The notes beneath the pieces are model-generated. The model did no database searches, was not told the DNA's origin, and worked only from the letters and a program-made list of their open reading frames with translations. A DNA stretch of 50,273 nucleotides. Source: Metabacillus fastidiosus NBRC 101226 (GTDB taxonomy: Bacteria > Bacillota > Bacilli > Bacillales > Bacillaceae). The stretch lies in assembly GCF_001591625.1 (NCBI RefSeq), contig NZ_BCVG01000020.1:1-50273 (forward strand), read 5' to 3'. Positions within the stretch are counted from its first letter, which is position 1; each line of letters starts with the position of its first letter. Below, one piece after another: positions 46,207-50,273 of this stretch. A program made the translations under genes and the position numbers.

Positions 46207-47415
46207 ATGTTAAAAGGAAAAAAGATCTTACTATGTGTAAGCGGGGGGATTGCTGTATACAAAGCGGCTGCGTTAACGAGTAAACTGACTCAGAGCGGAG
46301 CAGCCGTTAAAGTAATTATGACAAATTCGGCGCGTGAGTTTGTTACCCCGCTTACATTTCAGGCACTTTCAAGAAATGATGTTTTTTTTGATACATTTGA
46401 TGAAAAAGATTCAAGCGTAATTGCGCATATCGATTTAGCAGATTGGGCGGATATTGCCATTGTTGCACCAGCAACGGCGAATGCAATCGGAAAACTCGCA
46501 AACGGACTTGCGGATGATATGATGACGACAACGCTTCTTGCAACGAAAGCACCAGTATGGATTGCTCCTGCGATGAATGTGAATATGTATGACAACCGTG
46601 CAGTGCAAAAAAATATTGAAACATTACATCATTACGGTTATCAATTCATTGAGCCGAGTGAAGGATATTTAGCTTGTGGATATGTCGGTAAAGGCAGGCT
46701 GGAAGAGCCGGAAAAAATAGTTTCTTTATTAAAGAGATATTTCTTAAAAACGGATGACTTGTTAAAAAATATGAACATCCTTATTACAGCAGGTCCGACG
46801 AGAGAAAAAGTGGATCCAGTTCGTTATTTCTCCAACTATTCGAGCGGGAAAATGGGATATGCAATTGCAGAGGAAGCTGCAAAGCTTGGAGCGAATGTTA
46901 CTCTTGTTACTGGACCAACAGCGATCAGCCATCCGGATTTTGTAGAAATAATTGAAGTAGAGTCGGCAGAAGAAATGCTTCAAGCAGTACTAAGGAAATA
47001 TGATCAAGCGGATGTTGTTATTAAGTCTGCTGCTGTTGCTGATTATCGCCCAAAGTATCCGCTTGATAAAAAAATGAAGAAAGAAACAGAACAGCTTGAA
47101 GTTAAAATGGAAAAAACGACCGATATTTTAAAAACATTAGGAGAACTGAAAAATGACCAGCTCCTTGTCGGTTTTGCAGCAGAAACAAATGAAGTCGAGA
47201 ATTATGCATTAGGAAAATTAAAAAAGAAGAACTTAGATATGATTGTTGCAAATAATGTTCTTACAGAAGGTGCAGGATTTGGAACAGATACAAATATTGT
47301 GACGATATATGATAAATACAATGAAAAAATAGAACTGCCGCTCATGACAAAAAATGAGGTTGCCAGCAAGCTGCTGTTACATGTAAACAAGCTGTTAAGG
47401 GAGAAAAGAAAATGA
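46207..47415 (+). CDS. coaBC: Bifunctional phosphopantothenoylcysteine decarboxylase / phosphopantothenate-cysteine ligase
   Basis: Two steps of coenzyme A synthesis in one 402-residue flavoprotein. CoaC half (about 1-185): LLCVSGGIAVYKAAALTSKL, catalytic His in VIAHIDLADWADI, PAMNVNMYDN, and ACGYVGKGRLEEPEKI with the active Cys. CoaB half: ILITAGPTREKVDPVRYFSN, YSSGKMGYAIAEEA, KSAAVADYRPK. Start ATG 46207 follows GGGAAGGAA; the upstream ATG 46186 lacks a site. It overlaps priA by four bases. Confidence 0.97.
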   Translation: MLKGKKILLCVSGGIAVYKAAALTSKLTQSGAAVKVIMTNSAREFVTPLTFQALSRNDVFFDTFDEKDSSVIAHIDLADWADIAIVAPATANAIGKLANGLADDMMTTTLLATKAPVWIAPAMNVNMYDNRAVQKNIETLHHYGYQFIEPSEGYLACGYVGKGRLEEPEKIVSLLKRYFLKTDDLLKNMNILITAGPTREKVDPVRYFSNYSSGKMGYAIAEEAAKLGANVTLVTGPTAISHPDFVEIIEVESAEEMLQAVLRKYDQADVVIKSAAVADYRPKYPLDKKMKKETEQLEVKMEKTTDILKTLGELKNDQLLVGFAAETNEVENYALGKLKKKNLDMIVANNVLTEGAGFGTDTNIVTIYDKYNEKIELPLMTKNEVASKLLLHVNKLLREKRK

Positions 47416-49829
47416 AGTTTGCAAGTGTGATCGTGGACGTAGCGGCGATGCAGACAGACAGGGAGTTCGATTATAAAATTCCTGAAAAATGGCAAGATGC
47501 TGTAAAGCCGGGAATGCGTGTTATCGTTCCATTTGGCCCTCGTAAAGTACAGGGTTTTATAACAAAGGTGAAAAATGATTCTGCATTTGAACGATTAAAA
47601 AATATTTCTGAACTGCTTGATTTAACACCTTGCTTAACCCCTGAACTTTTACAACTAGGCGATTGGCTGACGGAAAAAACATTATGCTTTAAAATTTCCG
47701 CTTTTCAAGCTATGCTCCCAGCCGCAATGAAAGCGAAATATGAAAAAATTATTTCGTTAATAGGAAGAGAAAAGCTTAGTGAAATAGATATTCTTTTACA
47801 GCCATTTTTTGAAAAAAGAAATGAGCTTAATTGGAAGGACATTGAGAATGAAATCCCAATCTCTGTTATTCAAAAAGAAGCGGCAAAACAAAATCTTGAA
47901 ATTATTTATGAAGTGAAGCAAAAGACGAAGAAAAAAATGTTGAAATATATTTCTGTTAACGTAAATAAAGACGAGCTTCGTGATTATTATAACAGCCTTA
48001 CTGTACAGGCAAAAAAACAAAAGGAAATTGTTCATTTTTTTCTGCAGTCTGAGCAAAAATCTATTCCTATGCAGGAGCTGGTATCTGTATTAAACTGTTC
48101 AGCTGCATCTGTAAAAACACTCGTTAAAAAAGATATTTTAATAGAAGAAGAAAGAGAAGTGTATCGCGATCCATATGAAGATCGTTCGTTCCAAAAAACG
48201 ATACCGCTTCAGCTGAATGAGGAGCAAGAAAAAGCAATTGTACCGATTCTTGAAGCAGTAAACGATAAAAAACACGAAGTTTTCCTTATGTATGGTGTGA
48301 CGGGAAGCGGGAAAACAGAAGTATATCTTCAGTCGATTGAGAAAGTGCTGAATGAAGGAAAAGAGGCAATCGTTCTCGTTCCGGAAATCTCCTTAACACC
48401 ACAAATGGTAAACCGTTTTAAAGGGAGATTCGGTTCGCTTGTTGCTGTTTTACACAGTGGTCTTTCCACTGGTGAAAAATATGACGAATGGCGGAAAATT
48501 GAACGGAAGGAAGTAAAAGTAGTCGTTGGCGCGAGGTCAGCAATTTTTGCTCCGTTTGAAAACCTTGGCATGATTATTATTGATGAAGAACATGAATCAA
48601 GCTATAAACAAGAAGAAAATCCGCGCTATCACGCACGTGATGTAGCTGTTTACCGTGGTAATTATCATCAGTGTCCAGTTATTTTGGGAAGTGCTACACC
48701 GACGCTTGAATCATTCGCGCGTGCCAGTAAAAATGTGTATAAGCTTCTTACTTTGGCAGACCGTGTTAATGCGCGTTCAATGCCGGCTGTTGAAATTGTC
48801 GATATGCGTGAGGAATTAAGAACTGGAAACAGGACGATGTTTTCGACGAATTTAATTGAAAAGCTCCAGGACAGGTTAGTAAAAGGGGAGCAATCCGTTC
48901 TTTTTCTAAATCGCAGAGGCTATTCTTCCTTTGTTATGTGCCGTGATTGCGGTTATGTTATCCAGTGTGCGCATTGTGATATTTCTCTTACGTATCATCG
49001 CTTTAGCCAAAGTTTGAAATGTCATTATTGCGGTCATGAGGAGCATATGCCGACAAAATGTCCAGAGTGTGAGAGTGAACATATTCGTTTTTTCGGTACA
49101 GGAACACAAAAGGTGGAAGAGGAAATTTTGAAAGTTCTTCCTGAAGCACGGATTATTCGGATGGATGTAGATACAACATCAAGAAAAGGGGCACATGAGA
49201 AGCTGTTAACAGAGTTTGGAGAAGGACGTGCCGACATTTTATTAGGAACACAGATGATTGCAAAAGGGCTTGATTTCCCTAATGTTACATTAGTTGGCGT
49301 GCTAACAGCGGATACGATGCTTAATCTTCCTGATTTCAGGGCATCAGAAAAGACATTTCAGCTTTTAACACAAGTGAGCGGCAGAGCGGGGAGACATGAG
49401 CTTCCAGGAGAGGTCGTTATCCAGACATATACACCGGAGCATTACAGTGTTCAGCTCGCGAGTCAGTATGATTATAATCTGTTTTACGAGAAAGAAATGC
49501 TAATCCGCAAACAGCATTCATACCCGCCGTTCTATTATTTATCCCTCGTTACTATTTCACATCCAGAAGTTACGAAAGCTGCTTCTGTAACAGAACAAAT
49601 CGTTTCGTTTTTAAGGAGAGAATTAAGTCCGCAAACGATTATTTTAGGACCGGTCGCTTCACCAATTCCGAGGATTAAAGATAGATATCGTTACCAGTGC
49701 ATGATAAAATACAAGCGGGAAAAAAATCTGCATGCTGTATTAAAAAAGGTAATCGAACATTATGCACAGCAGATAGCAAAAGATGACTTAATAATTGCGA
49801 TGGATTTAAACCCGAATACATTAATGTAG
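47412..49829 (+). CDS. priA: Primosomal protein N' (replication restart helicase PriA)
   Basis: An 805-residue superfamily 2 helicase that reloads the replisome at stalled forks. N-terminal DNA-binding domain (VDVAAMQTDREFDYKIPEKW), winged helix (about 215-255), Walker A GVTGSGKTEVYLQ, DEEHESSYKQE, SATPTLESF, and a zinc-binding insert with paired cysteines (CRDCGYVIQCAHC, CHYC, CPEC), then QVSGRAGRHELPGEVVIQT. It overlaps coaBC (ATGA), so the pair is one operon. Confidence 0.97.
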   Translation: MKFASVIVDVAAMQTDREFDYKIPEKWQDAVKPGMRVIVPFGPRKVQGFITKVKNDSAFERLKNISELLDLTPCLTPELLQLGDWLTEKTLCFKISAFQAMLPAAMKAKYEKIISLIGREKLSEIDILLQPFFEKRNELNWKDIENEIPISVIQKEAAKQNLEIIYEVKQKTKKKMLKYISVNVNKDELRDYYNSLTVQAKKQKEIVHFFLQSEQKSIPMQELVSVLNCSAASVKTLVKKDILIEEEREVYRDPYEDRSFQKTIPLQLNEEQEKAIVPILEAVNDKKHEVFLMYGVTGSGKTEVYLQSIEKVLNEGKEAIVLVPEISLTPQMVNRFKGRFGSLVAVLHSGLSTGEKYDEWRKIERKEVKVVVGARSAIFAPFENLGMIIIDEEHESSYKQEENPRYHARDVAVYRGNYHQCPVILGSATPTLESFARASKNVYKLLTLADRVNARSMPAVEIVDMREELRTGNRTMFSTNLIEKLQDRLVKGEQSVLFLNRRGYSSFVMCRDCGYVIQCAHCDISLTYHRFSQSLKCHYCGHEEHMPTKCPECESEHIRFFGTGTQKVEEEILKVLPEARIIRMDVDTTSRKGAHEKLLTEFGEGRADILLGTQMIAKGLDFPNVTLVGVLTADTMLNLPDFRASEKTFQLLTQVSGRAGRHELPGEVVIQTYTPEHYSVQLASQYDYNLFYEKEMLIRKQHSYPPFYYLSLVTISHPEVTKAASVTEQIVSFLRRELSPQTIILGPVASPIPRIKDRYRYQCMIKYKREKNLHAVLKKVIEHYAQQIAKDDLIIAMDLNPNTLM

Positions 49830-49878
49830 GTTAGGTTTAAGATATGTTAAAATAATTGAGTTTTAATTGTAGTATTTA

Positions 49879-49943
49879 TGTCTAGCTTCAGTGCCTGAAC
49901 TCATGGGCCTGCTTGTCGGGTCTGAACAGACGCTTCCGCTTTT
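49879..49943 (+). repeat. Long palindromic repeat, copy D (internally deleted)
   Basis: TGTCTAGCTTCAGTGCC and GCTTGTCGGGTCTGAACAGA plus CGCTTCCGCTTTTG are present, but the central CATAAG...CTTATG stem is missing, leaving about 65 bp. First unit of the array after priA. The gap 49830-50273 contains only these repeats. Confidence 0.8.
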
Positions 49944-49982
49944 GATAAAGGAAAAAATAATTAAGTTTTCAAATAAAGTGTA

Positions 49983-50106
49983 TGTCTAGCTTCAGTGCCT
50001 AGACCCTCGAGACATAAGCCATTCATGAATTGAAGACAAAGAGCGTCTTCTATTCATGTCTGTCTTATGCTTGTCAGGGCTAAACAGACGCTTCCGCTTT
50101 GGATAG
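49983..50106 (+). repeat. Long palindromic repeat, copy E
   Basis: A full unit of about 124 bp beginning TGTCTAGCTTCAGTGCCTAG. Inner stem GAAGAC/GTCTTC with AAAGAGC loop, outer CATAAG/CTTATG. Separated from copy D by about 40 bases ending TTTTCAAATAAAGTGTA, a spacer shared with copy F. Confidence 0.88.
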
Positions 50107-50138
50107 AAGAAAAAAGAATAGTTTTCAAATAAAGTGTA

Positions 50139-50262
50139 TGTCTAGCTTCAGTGCCTAGCCCCTCGAGTCATAAGTCCCATCATAATTGAAGGCAAAGAGC
50201 GCCTTCTATTATGCCGTGCCTTATGCTTGTCGGGTCTGAGCGAGGCACTTCCGCTTTGGATA
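50139..50262 (+). repeat. Long palindromic repeat, copy F
   Basis: A full unit like copy E, same loop AAAGAGC but inner stem GAAGGC/GCCTTC and outer GTGCC pairing changed. Preceded by the spacer TTTTCAAATAAAGTGTA and followed by GAAGAAAAAAG as after copy E, so the array may continue beyond the window. Confidence 0.88.
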
Positions 50263-50273
50263 GAAGAAAAAAG

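Noticed and set aside
49879-50262. Tandem repeats considered as a CRISPR array
   Set aside because: Units are 65-124 bp, palindromic, with near-identical AT-rich spacers; CRISPR has short repeats and unique spacers, and no cas genes are present.

Overview
This 50 kb window is a low-GC chromosomal segment from an endospore-forming member of the Bacillaceae, close to Bacillus. The gene order matches, almost gene for gene, the Bacillus subtilis arc from divIB/ftsA to priA: ftsA-ftsZ-spoIIGA-sigE-sigG-ylmCDE-sepF-ylmGH-divIVA-ileS-ylyA-lspA-ylyB-pyr operon-cysH operon-rqcH-yloB-yloC-remA-gmk-rpoZ-coaBC-priA. No rRNA, tRNA, phage or CRISPR array was seen.

Layout. 1-3.9 kb: tail of a probable divIB, a DUF881 protein, sbp, ftsA and ftsZ. 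4-5.8 kb: an MFS transporter that is an insertion relative to B. subtilis, then a gene-free stretch with a large hairpin and the spoIIG promoter. 5.8-8.4 kb: spoIIGA, sigE and sigG, the mother-cell and forespore sigma switch. 8.4-10 kb: a tandem repeat pair, an orphan ImmA/IrrE-type metallopeptidase and a YflT-like stress protein with a clear sigma-B promoter. 10.1-14.2 kb: ylmC to divIVA (cell division and ribosome rescue). 14.2-17.4 kb: T-box and ileS. 17.5-24.2 kb: ylyA, lspA, ylyB and a remodelled pyrimidine operon. 24.3-26.6 kb: carbamate kinase and an AllC/carbamoylase-type amidohydrolase. 26.9-32.7 kb: sulfate assimilation and siroheme synthesis (cysH-cysP-sat-cysC-sumT-sirB-sirC). 32.9-39 kb: an accessory block with an ECF sigma factor module, a 5'-truncated alpha/beta hydrolase, a VOC protein under an SOS-like operator, hisC facing a MocR regulator, and small membrane proteins. 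39-49.8 kb: rqcH, a Ca-type P-ATPase, yloC, remA, gmk, rpoZ, coaBC and priA. 49.9-50.3 kb: a tandem array of long palindromic repeats running off the window.

Most notable points. The pyr operon keeps pyrR, pyrB, pyrC, pyrF and pyrE, but pyrAA, pyrAB, pyrK and pyrD are absent between pyrC and pyrF, and pyrP is reduced to its two ends with a frameshift. The third attenuator usually found before pyrB is also missing. Carbamate kinase, an enzyme that can make carbamoyl phosphate, lies directly downstream of pyrE. A family of about 120-bp imperfect palindromes occurs in at least seven copies, and its inner stem keeps pairing while its bases change. One copy sits inside the ileS leader between the T-box terminator and the ribosome binding site. 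Regulatory elements that can be read directly include the ileS T-box, two PyrR attenuators, the long-spacer spoIIG promoter, the sigG promoter with its RBS-masking hairpin, a sigma-B promoter and an SOS-like box.

All function calls come from reading motifs and from remembered family knowledge; no database search was possible.
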